Positions 1 through 11,994 of a stretch of DNA of 64,000 nt are shown one piece after another. How positions within the stretch are numbered: the first letter of the stretch is position 1; each line of letters begins with the position of its first letter. The stretch spans positions 5,310,839 to 5,374,838 of the forward strand of contig NC_087383.1 of the NCBI RefSeq assembly GCF_963675165.1, in the 5' to 3' direction. The translations under genes and the position numbers were made by a program. The stretch is from Halichondria panicea (taxonomy: Eukaryota > Porifera > Demospongiae > Suberitida > Halichondriidae). A model generated the notes under the pieces. That model worked only from the letters and a program-made list of their open reading frames with translations, did not search any database and was not told where the DNA came from.

Positions 1-1067
1 GTTCAAACACAGGACATGGGGAACCTGAAGAGGGAATATGGAATGCTAGACAAAGATAGAAGTGGTCCTTTCAAGTCAAGCCAAGGAGAACTTGTGATAA
101 ATTGAGCATTTCTGTTATATCTAGATCAATCTTTACCAACATACATGTGCTAAGTACATAGTATAAGCATTGTTCAATGTCACACATAAATGATACAATT
201 GTTGTATAATCATAGTGTCATGATTGGTGTCTTCTATCCATGGTGTGTTTATCGTAGAAATCACAAAGCTCTAGAAGACTCACAGAAGCTTCAGGGAGTC
301 TGGACCGTCTCTCTGGCAGTCAACTTCTTCTTCTCTTCTTCTTCAACATGAAATACAAATTTGATATACTATCCGTATCCATACATAACATAATTGCCTC
401 TTGTGTTGATCTTTGATTGTTTGTTCTTTTATTGTTTCCATCAAATTCCATGTGGAACCAGTTATGTTAATTATGGTGCGTTAGGGGTTAAATATGGCAT
501 TTCCTCACATGACGCAACTAGTACAGGATTTCTATTGCGTTTCCAATCCCTTTCCTTCTTCTATCTATGGTCTGATTGACTTAGTTCATCTAGAGTGTAT
601 AACATACAATGTTATGATGTCAACAAGATCCACGGCAAGATCCACGGCAATATTTCTGCCGCAAAAAGTAGCCACCCCTGGGCATTGCCTTTAGTGTGCT
701 TCGCTACAGAGTCATAGGGACACTCGGACACACTAACAAGGAGGAATGAAGTGACTGTAATAACAATAATTGGCCATTAATATCATCAGTTCCTAAAAAA
801 AATGGTATACTTCCTTTTTTTATACTTCTACTTCCGGCCCTTTTCTCTTACAAATTGAACCGCGTACCGCGTAGTCCTTTCCCTTGTGCTTGTGTTTCAC
901 TACTGGGCTCACTAAGCTTAGTTTTGTGCTGGCTGCCAGTCTGTGAACACGGAGAAAACCAGTTTTAAATAATAGTATCCAGACTAGTCTAAATTTGCTG
1001 TTTTGATAGTATCTCAATAAAAGTGTTGCTGAATTTGATGCGGTTCTTAACCTCTTAACCTCGCCAC
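1..1067. other. No recognisable gene
   Basis: I see no conserved protein, RNA gene or element border here. Short open frames lack recognisable motifs. A 12-bp unit is duplicated in tandem at 626-649, one of many such small duplications in the window. Confidence 0.5.
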
Positions 1068-1200
1068 ACATTGTTATTTTGTGACCAAGCCCTACGCGAC
1101 CGATTTGTGCGCGGGTTGGCTCGCGGTAACACTTATATCAAAGCAGCGGAGACAGCAAAGGTCATGAAATGCCCTTACAGGACTACACAGCAGCCACCTT
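1068..1200 (+). pseudogene. Possible gypsy Gag relic
   Basis: A short open stretch reads CDQALRDRFVRGL followed by IKAAETAKVM. This resembles the Gag segment LRDRLVCGV...MELALAAE of the intact gypsy element at 38006-41944. No zinc knuckle, protease or LTR can be attached to it. A small Gag fragment is the best reading, but the match is short and chance is possible. Confidence 0.35.
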
Positions 1201-2081
1201 CAAAGGAAAAAACTCTACCATCTACCATCGACCAAATCACAGTGCCGATGGTTGCAAGACTCCTCAAAGTACGCAGCAAAGTACCAATCAGCTACATACG
1301 AATGTTCAGGCCCGACTCTCAACGCACACAAGTGAGCGTATTTCTGCAGGGTTATTTCTGCAGATAACCCTGGTACTGGCCCTACCACGTGACTGGCTGG
1401 AGAAAATCAACAACGTATTCTGCGCACTAAGGTGTGTCTATGTATATTTTGTCGAATTAGAGATGCTAGATGCTGGTAATTTGGTAATTTGGAATCAAGC
1501 AGCGTGGAATGTCGCTGCAAAAGAAAGTTGGTGAAAAAAGTGCTGAAGATGTGTGAATGTCATGCAAGTTTTGTATTAATTTTTGTGTATTAAGGTAATG
1601 TATCCATTAAGGTAAGAATGGTGGATTCACAAAAGACGGACGGACTCCCTCTGGAGATAAAAGTCCTCTAGCATGAAGACAACATGGATGGCTTGTTCCA
1701 TGTTGATGGAACAATAACTTGATGGAACGATAACTTTGATGGAACGATAACTCCAGAAGAGGAGAAGCACAGAAGATTGGTGTTTTTTGATTTGCTACAG
1801 TTAACTGTGTTTTGCGACTTCCTCTCCACCCTCCAAGAGGACTAAGCGGTCTACCTCAAAGGTTGAAGACACAGTGATGGCTGAAATCGGTAGGCCATAA
1901 TTATACACCGTGCTACACTGTGCCTCTTGACTTATAGTTGTAATCTTTCCCTACTTGTAGATAGTAAAAAAAATCGAACAAGGGAAGTAAACAGGTCAGT
2001 AAACAGGTCATACTTGATGCCCATCACACTCTGCCCATCACACTCTGCCAACCATCACACTCTGCCAAGTCAATGAAAATG
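1201..2081. other. No recognisable gene
   Basis: Nothing supportable is seen. Local tandem duplications occur, for example GATGGAACGATAACT-type units near 1720-1750 and CATCACACTCTGCC units near 2030-2066. Confidence 0.45.
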
Positions 2082-2619
2082 TTAACCGGCAGCGGTAGTG
2101 ATAATTTTCAAAAAATTATTGTGGGCGCTGCTATGCTGCTATGCACACACTGTAGCACATGCGCATTGGGCTGCTCTTTCACGTGGTATCTTTAATATCT
2201 TGCAAGTGACCGTTGCTACAAGATCTTCATAGTACAACCTCAGCGAGGTTCTAGGGCAACGATGCTGACTGGGATCATACCAAGAGGTCAAGCTATAACT
2301 GAAGAGCCGGAGGAAGAAGCTCTTGAGCATGAACCAGTAAGTATGGAGTGTAGTCAGGATAGCTTCAGTATGGTATGCTTAGTCTAGTTAGAGTTAGTAC
2401 ACAAGTGGACATCATGAGGCACCATGAGGCACCATTGAACTGTGTGTAGGTGAAGAAAACATTTCCTGGGAAAAGAGCCTCGCAGAGATTGAACCATGTC
2501 ATGAGAACACTTACTTAGTTTCTTTAGTTCATGCCTTCATACAGTTTATAATTGTGAAATGTGTAAAAAAATCGTATTTATTCTGTATTTTGTTTTAATT
2601 AAAGCCAGGAAAGGGTTAA
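2082..2619. mobile_element. piggyBac-like MITE, copy 1
   Basis: This is one of three copies of the same non-autonomous element; the others end at 42968 and 45871. The right end reads AAAGCCAGGAAAGGG followed by TTAA, the inverted form of the TTAACCCTTTCCCGGCTTT left end of the 44948 copy. In this copy the left end is short: TTAACC joins directly to GGCAGCGGTAGTG, so about 30 bp of the terminus is missing. TTAA targets and CCC-type ends are usual for the piggyBac superfamily. No intact transposase is present. Confidence 0.7.
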
Positions 2620-4169
2620 ACTTCAAAATAATACCACCATCCCACCATCAAATTCTTTCATCTTTTAAGCTCACGTAATCACGTAATGCAAGTTGCTTTC
2701 TACTGGATATGATGTCAAAACAGAGGAAACAAATCACGTGAAAAGTTACTTCTATTAGTCCAAGTTGTTTCACGAGTGATGTGTCGAGTGATGTGTCGCA
2801 GACCTACAAGTACTCAGAACCAGATCAACTGTGCACCTCATACACAAGCAGCGCTCTAGTCCTAAGGTATGAATTGTTAGAGACAAAAGAAGCAGCTCCT
2901 AGCTACATTGCTAGAATAAAACTTGACAGTAGCTTTTTTTTTTAAACATGAGTTATAGGACCTTTTTTTAAGTGAGAATTACATCCTTATTGTGCACGAA
3001 TATCGAATCGAATCCTAAGCGCAAGCTGACATGATGTGTACGTACGTACGTACACTGCTCATATAAAAATTAATAAACAAAGGTGTCTTCAAGTTTGTGT
3101 TGTCTTTTTTCTTTTTAGAGGCATTTCAGGTGGTCAGGTGGTCAACTTCATTCGGTATTGCCTGGTACGTTCTCTTGAGTCTGTTAAAATGAGTCCGTTA
3201 AAATAGGCGTGAATGCTCTCACCCCCTGAATGCTCTCACCCCCACCCCCTTGCTCCCCCATAAGCCCTAATCCCACTTTCCATTCCTCTAGCCAAAGCAC
3301 AACATGCTTCTCTAGCGTATGCATATTTGGGAGCCTGTGGGAATTGCTCCCGATAAAACGTAGCGATGTGTCGTAATAATTCTAATGAAGCACTGACACA
3401 GACTTACTCAGACTGGCAATGTCTTCGGGTGTAACGAGGCATTGATCGTAAATGTGATGGCAGTTTCGAAAAAGTTCAAATACAACTGTGCTTATTCTCT
3501 CAGCCTCTGCACGCACCGTGGGGTTAAATCTCTGTGCTAAGGAAATAAGGAAATACTTGCACAGCCATTTAGTGTTACCTTCCTGTTACCTTCCTGTAAG
3601 GCAATTTATTGATAATTATTTTATTGCTTCCTACCTATAAAGGTGCCGCTGTAAAAAGCTTGTCTCCTGACATTAAAAGAATTCAGAGCAGTTAAATCCC
3701 TTGCCGAGGTGAGTGTTGTAAACTCTCTCTCCTGTATTGAATTGTATGGCATATGAAATAATATTGACTATTATTATATAATACATTTTACACACCAGTT
3801 TGTGAACCTTTCCATCTTTTCTCTGTGCAGAGTTGGGTGTCCTCTTCCTCCTCTTCCTCCTCATCACCAAACAAGGTCAAAATTGAAACAAGCGCGTCAA
3901 TATCTTCCCGCAGTCTAAAAATACTTGAATATGACACTGTTTACGTTAAATGTTCCCCCCCCCCCCCCCCCCCACCTTTCCAGATCATCACCAACTTGTT
4001 TCAACCTCTGCCCCCAACTAACACCACCCTCATCTATGCTGTCCTCCCCCACTACATCCAAGTCGCATTGATGGAAAAAGACGGTAAAAGATGCCAAGAG
4101 TTATGTGCAGCCCAGGTGGACACACCTACATAGATCTTAAAAGTAAGTGTTTAATATATCTTACTTGAT
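2620..4169. other. No recognisable gene; low-complexity patches
   Basis: There is a CGTA microsatellite near 3037-3053, a pyrimidine-rich tract at 3840-3870 and a C run at 3955-3973. The open frame over the C run at 3825-4133 is low complexity and I do not accept it as a gene. Confidence 0.5.
3955..3973. repeat. Poly-C run (19 bp)
   Basis: Nineteen consecutive C residues. Length is likely to be unreliable in the assembly. Confidence 0.9.
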
Positions 4170-5340
4170 TTAAAGGGATACTTTTAAATCTCTAATGCAG
4201 TTGTGGAACTCCTTCGCCTTCTTTAAGTTCCCTCCCGCAGCCTGAAACCGATAGTAATCCCCCGATGTTGTCCTGCACTCAACTAGCTCGCTGGACGTTA
4301 CATGGCACCACATACATGGCACCACAGACAAAGTTTCGTGTAATAATACACACAGTTGATTGAAGTAAGTCGTACCTGAGGCACCAGATAATCCGAACAT
4401 GAGGCAAAGGAACCACCCGGACATTATGTTTCCTGAAATAAACAACTTACCGCCACGTTTTAGCCCTAAGGTCATTGACTTGCCCTCGAAAACGGGCGGG
4501 GTTGTCACAGGTGAGTTGAGTTGGGGTACGTGGTGAACATTGCATATCTGGAAAGACATTTAAAACTACCACCTCCCTTAATTGTCACCCCCAAGCTTAA
4601 TCCACACTTCATTTTGTGGTATTTTGCCCTCGTGCCATGTTAATCGGTGCACTCTAAATGGAAAAATATTTTACCCATAATAAATATTATCCACCTTCTT
4701 TCAGGGTCATCATTGAAGATTAGCATGTCTGAGATCTTCTGCCAAAGATCAGGGTGTAGGAGATTGGGCCGTCCTTTGAAGAGAAGGTGAAAGTCTGTGT
4801 GCAAATTATCTCCCACAATGACTTTTGCTTCAACCCTCTCCGATGCTATTTTAATCTTTGACTTCAACATTCTGCATTGACTTTGAAATAAATATCTCAC
4901 CTGTTCCACGGCTCTCTTGTACGCTAATAACTACAGGTGTTGTCTGGTCAGCTATCTTGTCTGGTCAGCTATCCTCTGTTGATCCCCCTTCCCTGCAGAT
5001 CTGAAGCACCTCATCGCCAGCGCTCACTCTCTTTCCAGAGTTGATGAGCTAGCTTTTCCACTGGGGACTCGTGGGGAGGTTACTTGGACGAAGGTGCGTG
5101 GCTATAATACTATTATAGTAATTATATTGCGTGCAGTGTAAATAATTATTATGCTCACCTGTCCCCTTGTTGGAACATATAGGGTTGGAGAACTCTGCAA
5201 GCTGCGAGTAATCAACTGTAGCAAGGGGTCGATCTTTGGGTCGGCTGAGCAATTCATTGGCATCAAGAGGTAGGTTAACAACTTGCTCTGTGTGGTTCTT
5301 GAGCTGCATACAGAGATTGCATGTAGCTCTCAATGTTATA
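4170..5340 (-). pseudogene. Cys/His-rich exon fragments of an unrecognised gene
   Basis: Several minus-strand stretches look like real coding sequence in the order 5340 to 4170. One (about 5340-5160) holds CNLCMQLKNH and ends NPICSNKGT next to a GT. One (about 5098) holds PRVPSGKASSSTL. A 4909-4640 frame contains HTDFHLLFKGRPNLL and NDDPERRWIIFIMG. A distal piece near 4330-4190 contains CMWCHVTSSELV and GGNLKKAKEFHNCI. The PRVPSG phrase recurs on the plus strand near 11340, so two related copies lie in this window. The style matches abundant uncharacterised transposase-associated families of sponges and cnidarians, from memory. Frames do not join cleanly, and a 17-bp tandem duplication at 4941-4974 lies inside. 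I do not know the function. Confidence 0.45.
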
Positions 5341-6781
5341 CCCGTACCAAGGGTAATTGTGCTGTAATTGTGCTGTAATCATCCAGGTGATGTGATAAGC
5401 AGCATGGACAGGAAACACACCGAGAGATACTTAGCCACTGACACAAACAATCACCGCACACAAGGTTGCTACATCCACATGTTGTCAACTCAATTGGTTT
5501 CTACACGAGCAGATGGGGACGTCGTTACTAGTGGTGATTATGACAATCGATTTTATATGTGCGATGATGGCCAGTGGTGAGAAATTCTTTGGTCTACCTG
5601 GGGTGTACCTTTTTTCTGTGGCCGACCTGCTTGGCGATTCCGAAAGGAGCAAACAGAACAGTCCCCAGGTAGCTATCACTATTTGGGGGTTGTATTGAGT
5701 GCTATTTTTTTGGGCTTTTTTGGAGAAGTAGATTATATTATTACGACAGGGATGACAGGGATGGGGATGACAGGGATGGCAGTATGTGGGTGCATGTTTT
5801 TCTTTCACTGTCTGTAGATACATTAATACCAAATACCTGCTATCGCTTGATGGGTATCTTCCCGTTTTCTTCATCTTGGGTTACTATCTATTTATACATT
5901 AATCACAGTGAGGTAATCTATACATTCTTGTTCACGATACCACATTTCCTCCCTCCTTAAAACAGTAAGTTCAAACTTCCATTATGAGTGACATTAACCT
6001 GTCAGGCGGCCTTTGTTCTCGCGGAGGATACCTAAAGGCTTGCCTTTCCGATGTTAAACTCGTGTCCGTATCAGTGTCAGTGTGGGTGCGTTGTCACATG
6101 ATCGACATCACTACTATACCGCTGTCCGTGCGAATTCCGGCCCACATCCTACTTTTGTTCACCACTATTCTCACCACTATTCCTGGGATCCATTTGTTTC
6201 GATGTCTGAAATCTCTGACCATCACCTCCCCGGTATCAACTTTCGTAGGGAATGCTTGTCTTCTTGTTTGGAAACCACCTGGGATTTGAGGTCCGGGAAA
6301 AGCAGATCAAACCGTGCTTACGGAATAACGCTAGAAGGACGTTAGAGGTAGCATGCGGATAATCAAAAAGAAAAACTCGCCAATCGATGAGAAACCCCAT
6401 CTTTTTCTCAACCCCATCTTTTTCTCCGGCCGCTTAACCCTTTAACCGTCGGATTCTTAATTAACAGTGAAGTGAAATGTCTGTAAATTCTCTATCGGGC
6501 TGCCTAGCAACCATATTGCCCATATTGCCCATACAACAAGGAATAAAATGGTGCAACATGTGTTGCCACGCTCACCCGTTTTTATCATTTTAAATGCTCG
6601 GCCAGCGGTGAGATAAAATCAAAAAAATTTTTTTTATGGATCAGCTTTGATTTTCACATCATATGAATATATGAATGTAACAGTGCTAAGATATATCAAT
6701 TTGAAATACGCATGTATTACTATATCGGTGAACGATCTATGAAATTTACAAGCTCACATAAAGACTGTTCATTACTGTATT
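5341..6781. other. No recognisable gene
   Basis: Open frames of 60-130 codons exist on both strands but carry no motif I recognise. Repeated GGGATGACAG units lie near 5747-5780. Confidence 0.45.
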
Positions 6782-6958
6782 CTAGTCACACAGTGAGCCC
6801 GCTCCTGGTCTTTCACCGTCCTGGTCCATAGCGCTAGCGTCTAGGTCCATCATGCATGCGTCTGGCATAAAGCGGTATCCTACTATCCCCTCTCCTTCAT
6901 AGGAACTGTCATCACCAGAGGAGACATCGCCCTGAAGCTGTTCAAGCACATCAGCCAT
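6782..6958 (-). CDS. Small acidic ORF, 58 aa, unknown
   Basis: The ATG is at 6958 and the stop at 6782. The protein begins MADVLEQLQGDVSSGDDSSY and is strongly acidic (pI well below 7), with Asp/Ser clusters and no Cys pairs. Composition looks coding rather than random and resembles the acidic N-terminal exons of DNA-transposase or transcription-associated genes. No downstream partner exon was identified. It could be a first exon or a chance frame. Confidence 0.35.
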   Translation of the reverse strand: MADVLEQLQGDVSSGDDSSYEGEGIVGYRFMPDACMMDLDASAMDQDGERPGAGSLCD

Positions 6959-7710
6959 AGCTATAAACTTCGAAATTTTAACATAGCAACGTGGCTTGTC
7001 CTCTATAACAGGGATGTGCCGCTACTTCCTAAGTATCGCAGAATTAGAATTTCGCAAAAAAAGTCACTATTGAATTTACCATTCGGAACATTCACAATCA
7101 CTGTTACTTTGCATTCTCAGAGATGGAGCCGTTTGAACACTTCTTCAAGTGCAATTTGAGTATTGTTACAATGATCACGAAATGGCGAGGAGTGTCCCAA
7201 CAAAATAGTGAAGTAAAGGTGTGGAGGGAAGAAAGAAGGGAGACTTCGAAGGAAGAAGAAAACAAAGAAATATAACCTATTGAATATACTCCAATCTTCT
7301 GGGTCCAGCACTTCTTCTCGTTACGTCTTTCTTTTTGCGAGACTGCATTGACTGCATGTGTATAAGAATGATGCATTAATTCGAATGAGGCTTTTGCAGG
7401 TTATCACATGTTATTTTTAATGTATAGTAGAGGTATACACAACAACATCACATTGCACACCCAAGTCAGTAGACAATCTTAATAGATCTATACGTTGATC
7501 TAATTAAGCACATTATGGTATAGATAGTAGGTTCCTAGCACTGTAGCTATTTTGGTTCGCACCTTTTCTTTCTTCCAGATGGACCAGCACCTAAACACTG
7601 AGCAAGACAGTACCCAACTGGTTAAGATCGCAAAGATTGAGCCCCACCCCCAGCTAGTTGGAGCATAGTAAAGTTTTTCGAAATAAGACGTGTATAGTGA
7701 CAGGGCGTGT
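6959..7710. other. No recognisable gene
   Basis: No domain or repeat border was found. The minus-strand frames at 7104-7376 are Phe/Ser-rich and read as non-coding AT-rich sequence. Confidence 0.45.
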
Positions 7711-8100
7711 ATAGTGACAGGGCCTAGGAAAACAACCCTTATGGAGCAAACTAATAAGCTATTTTAGGATTTTGGTTTTCTTTCATAAGAAGTAACTTCA
7801 ATATCTCCTCTAACTAAAAAAAAATTTTTTTATCCGAAAATTTTTTTGTATTAGCCGTTACAAGGCAGCCATTGAATTTTTTCATGCTGTTCTTGTATGC
7901 GGATAGAACTTCGAACATTAGTTTCTCAAAACGATAGGTCAATCCCCTTTCACCCGAAAATATTTTGGGGTAGGAAGGTGCAAAGTGAGTGATATTGTAA
8001 TCAATTTGAAGCTTAAGCACTGCTTTATTTAATTAAGCAATAAAATACAATTAATTAGTTTGCTCCATAAGGGGTTGTTTTCTTAGTCCTAGGCCCGTCA
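7711..8100. mobile_element. MITE with about 40-bp terminal inverted repeats
   Basis: The left end GTGACAGGGCCTAGGAAAAC... (from 7711) is repeated in inverted orientation at 8053-8100, which ends CCTAGGCCCGTCAC. The arms also share the stretch ending GCTCCATAAGG/GGTTGTTTTC. The interior is AT-rich and non-coding. A further partial end (CAGGGCCTAGGAAAAC) lies near 8274. The target duplication is not clear. About 390 bp with no transposase fits a non-autonomous DNA element. Confidence 0.7.
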
Positions 8101-8346
8101 CAATTATTATTAGTCACTTTGTGCATCAGTTATTCTAAAGCCATTGAGATAGGATCCAGTTAAGCACAAATGCCTCCTGGTTCCTCCTTGTGTTTCACGA
8201 CTGAAAATCCCCCCAGTATATAAATTGTTCGGATCCACATACAATGACATAATTATATAAACACAGAACCTACAGGGCCTAGGAAAACCCCCGGCACTCA
8301 ATTTAGTAGAAATGAAAAACATGGGCAAAAATTTTTTTTCACAGGT

Positions 8347-8836
8347 GCGCTACCTACCTGTAAAAATTTGGCTCTCTACGAAGCTTTAAACAGGTCAAGC
8401 GCGGACGTTGAAGAAACTCACCGAACGATTCATTTTTTACAATGAAATTTACTGTCTATGTGAGGCTCTACGTGAGGCCCTGGGAATTTCCCTATTATTG
8501 TTAATTATTTTTAACAAAAAAAGATATTTCATCAGCCCAGTACTTACAATCGAGACATAATTTAGCAACAGAAATTCATTAGAAAGAGCAGCTATCTAGC
8601 TAGTTAGCTTCCTCTACCTACCTGTAAACATTTGGCTCTCTACGGCTCTCTACGAAGCTTTAAACAGGTCAAGCGCGGACGTTGAAGAAACTCACCGAAC
8701 GTTCATTTTTTACAATGAAATTTACTGTCTACGTGAGGGGAAATTCCCTGGGAATTTCCCTATTATTGTTAATTATTTTTAACAAAAAAAATTCTTCAGC
8801 CCAGTACTTACAATCGAGACATAATTTAGCAACAGT
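8347..8836. repeat. Direct duplication, about 230 bp units
   Basis: 8347-8574 and 8608-8836 are near-identical direct repeats. Both contain AAACAGGTCAAGCGCGGACG and AATCGAGACATAATTTAGC. They are separated by about 33 bp and differ by small indels. Within the second copy GGCTCTCTAC is itself doubled. No gene content is seen. Confidence 0.85.
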
Positions 8837-10924
8837 AGCTTGGCATAGATCCACTCTTGTTTCTTTAGATGTATGTATCCCGTGCCACTTGTTCCTACAG
8901 ATAAGACACAATATCAATGTCACTTATATTGTTTCTCAGGCCTCCGACACTCGCAACGACCTGATCCATATAAATGTCACTCATCCCATCAGGCCTGCTA
9001 ATACTAAGTAATACTAAGCAATTAAAGGGCGAATACTATACTAAGTGAAAGGCCACCTATAATAGATCTTCCTTCACAGTTTTTTCAGTGCAATCAAAAT
9101 GTGCCACTTAGTTTTAACATTATTGCACTAATACCAAGGGCGTATACAGAGAAGAGGGCATGCAACTCACTATGTATCCTACGTACTCATCCGACTCCGA
9201 CTTCGAATCCGACTCCGACTTCGTATCAGAGACCGGATATGCTAAAAATAGAATCCAGTATACGGACGTGAACAAGTGGGCGGTGTTGTTTACGGAGTTA
9301 TAATTATGGGCGTGTAATAATTATGGGCGTGTACATCAGAGCTGCCTAGCTAGCTAGCTAACAGTGCAGTATTATTTTAGAGAAGTGTCATGACCAGTCC
9401 TAGTCCAGCCAGGTCCAAGACAACCCCTTCGAGCATGAAGTTGAGTGCTGGGCGCATTGTTAAGAAGTACCAGAGACTCAGGAAGACAGATTATTGTACC
9501 TAGGTTTCATCTTCTTGGAGTTGCAACTAACTGTTGGATGGTTTGCCTTTGCCTTTGACACTGCTAGTACAAGCCATACTGCTGCTGAGAACTAGTTTTA
9601 CTATGCTGCAATCGAGCTAGCTAGCTGGCACAGATATAAAAAATACTTTGATTTACCTTGTGCGGTCAAAGGTTACGCGTGGGCGTTTTTGTGGGCAGTT
9701 CTAAAAATAGCTCAATACGAAGTCGGATGATTCTTCTGAGAATGGGGCGAGTAACATTATTGCACTACACAAAATGCAGGAAGCAAAGTACCTGCTATAA
9801 AACGCTTCCTGCTGCACACGGGCTCTCAAACAATGATGTAATACACCTTAAAAGGAAGTTCAATGTAAGTTTTGGAGTTATGGTCAGTTATGAGTCAGTT
9901 AAATACATAAATACAAGATAATTATAGTGAGCTAGCTAACTAAGGTAAACCGTAAACTCTGTCTCACTACCTCACTACCTTTCTTCTCTTTATAGGAGGC
10001 TGTTGCGCAATGTTTGTCGGGGATATGTGTATGAAATGTTCTTTCATTATACAGTGAAGCTACCTTTTTGTACTCTGTTCGCCAAACGCAACAACCCATT
10101 TCCTGATCCACGGAACAGTGTGTTTTTCCAAAATGTGGAGTTTTGGAAAAACGGGAATTTGAGCTCTGTAGAAGGTTGTGATGTTAAACGAACGCAGTAT
10201 GTTCAGTTTTATGTTAAATTTACCCAATGTGTTGATTTCTTCTGTTGTGACTGAAGATTTGTCATACACCTTATGACATTTCGCAAATAGTTCAAATGTT
10301 TGCAGCTGAAATTACAGGTGGAGAGTAGTCGCACAGCTCTCTTGTGAGGCTAGAAAGTTTAATGGTATTGCCTTATTATTAAAGAACTTACTTGGAGAAC
10401 ATGGTTATAATATGCCTGCTTTTCAACATTGAACGAGCTCAGCGCCACTTGCAATGTCTTTACAAAAGGGCGTTTTAACCCTTTAGCAATGCTTTCCTCT
10501 GCCTCTTTGAAATTCTTTACCTGTGTATACATTATTAGCGGCATTATGTACTCATGTATTTATTGGTCATTGTCTTACTCTTATCGTCTACATATTCTGC
10601 CATACGAGCAATGTTTATAAAGGAAAAACTCCTCGACAGTACAGCAAATTTGAGGGAGCTTGACATTGGCCCTTGACATTGCCCTCGACATCGAGACGAT
10701 ATATCCAACCCACACCAACCCCACACCAGTAAAAATGTCATCAAGAGAGCAATAACAAAGAATAGTGACTGTCAGAGAAGACAATGCAATCCACCATTGG
10801 CACCGTCCAAACTAGGCCTAGAAGGCCACCACTACTCGCCACCACTACTCTCTGTTCCATCAACGACATAGGTATACAAACAGAAAAAGTAAAAACTACG
10901 GAAGTTCCTTTGCCCCCTATGTAA
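8837..10924. other. No confident gene
   Basis: A plus-strand stretch at about 9171-9302 encodes SSDSDFESDSDFVSET and ends at a stop. It is acidic and repetitive, so it may be an exon or simply a GAC-rich repeat. Other frames (9658-9921, 10003-10254) show no motif. The pair of GCCACCACTACT units near 10826-10850 is another small tandem duplication. Confidence 0.4.
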
Positions 10925-11994
10925 CCAGCTTCCAATTGCCAATTGAGTTAAGTTGTGGCAAATACGCATGTGCTAGGAATGGTATAAAAATGTCAAATTC
11001 ATTTACCTGCCCTTGCTGTCACGAAGACCACCTCAGTGACTATCTTGACAATATCAAAGCAACACCAAACATTGTTCTAGTTGCTATTGGCAACTTAAGT
11101 GTCGCTTGCACTGTGTGTGACAAAATTGTTAAACACCAAGAAAGTTTGTGCCAGACACACTACGCTCTCTCCTCTGATATTGATTGAACAAATCACCAGA
11201 CACACCTCTCACTTCAGTTCAGTGGAGCAGAAAGTTCAATCGTATGACAAGTTCTTCTGATTCTGCAGGAGGACAAGTAAGTAAACAAGTGATGTGTCTA
11301 ATTAAATACTCATGTATTGCAGCCGCACACTTTAGTCCGCGTAAGTACTCCACGAGTGCCTAGCGGAAATGCAAGTGCTTCTACTCTAAGGCGGAGAAGT
11401 AAGGAACTTGGGGTGCACAGGTGCACAGGAAACACACAAGTGGTGCGCACTCAACACAGCAACTTGATAAAACTTACTGGCATGCTGTTCAAGGATGGGT
11501 CTGTTGTCAAGGTGACATTGGGTCAGCTTAGCCGTGAAGGCACACCTCCAGCTCACTTGGTCCAAAGTTAGAGCGCTAAGACTAGAGCGCTAAGACGGTA
11601 AACATTTTAAAACATTTTAAAACATGCAATACACATACGTACTTTAGGTGGGTGAGGGGGAAAGAGGTAAAGCTGAATACACACCATTCTCATTCGGACC
11701 ATAGAGATCCACAACAATTGAACCTATGGGCCAAGATAGAGGAGTTGCTCAACGAAAATGACAACGAGAGTGCAGGGTCGAGAGTGCAGGGTAATAATAA
11801 AATTTATGTTTTTAATAAATTTACCTATTCACTGTATCGTCTGCCAAGATGGAATACCTAACGACGAGATCTGGGTAAAAATTGGCGGAGATAAGGGTGG
11901 TGGCTCATTCAAAATGAATTTTCAAATTTGTAATGTTGCACACCCTAACTCCGTCAACAATACCTGTGTATTCTGCACCAATCTCACGACCTGA
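10925..11994 (+). pseudogene. Zinc-finger-like exon fragments, unknown gene
   Basis: The frame at 10936-11187 contains CPCCHEDHLSDY followed about 30 residues later by CTVCDKIVKH. This is a Cys/His spacing compatible with a RING- or TRAF-type zinc-binding fold. The next frame, 11317-11571, contains RVSTPRVPSGNASAS, which matches the phrase on the minus strand near 5098. A third frame (11652-11861) starts after a short gap. Spacing suggests exons of one plus-strand gene, related to the fragments at 4170-5340. There is no complete reading frame and the function is unknown. Confidence 0.4.

Noticed and set aside
3825..4133. 102-codon plus frame with poly-Ser and poly-Pro
   Set aside because: It follows a TCC-rich tract and a 19-bp C run, so this is low-complexity translation.
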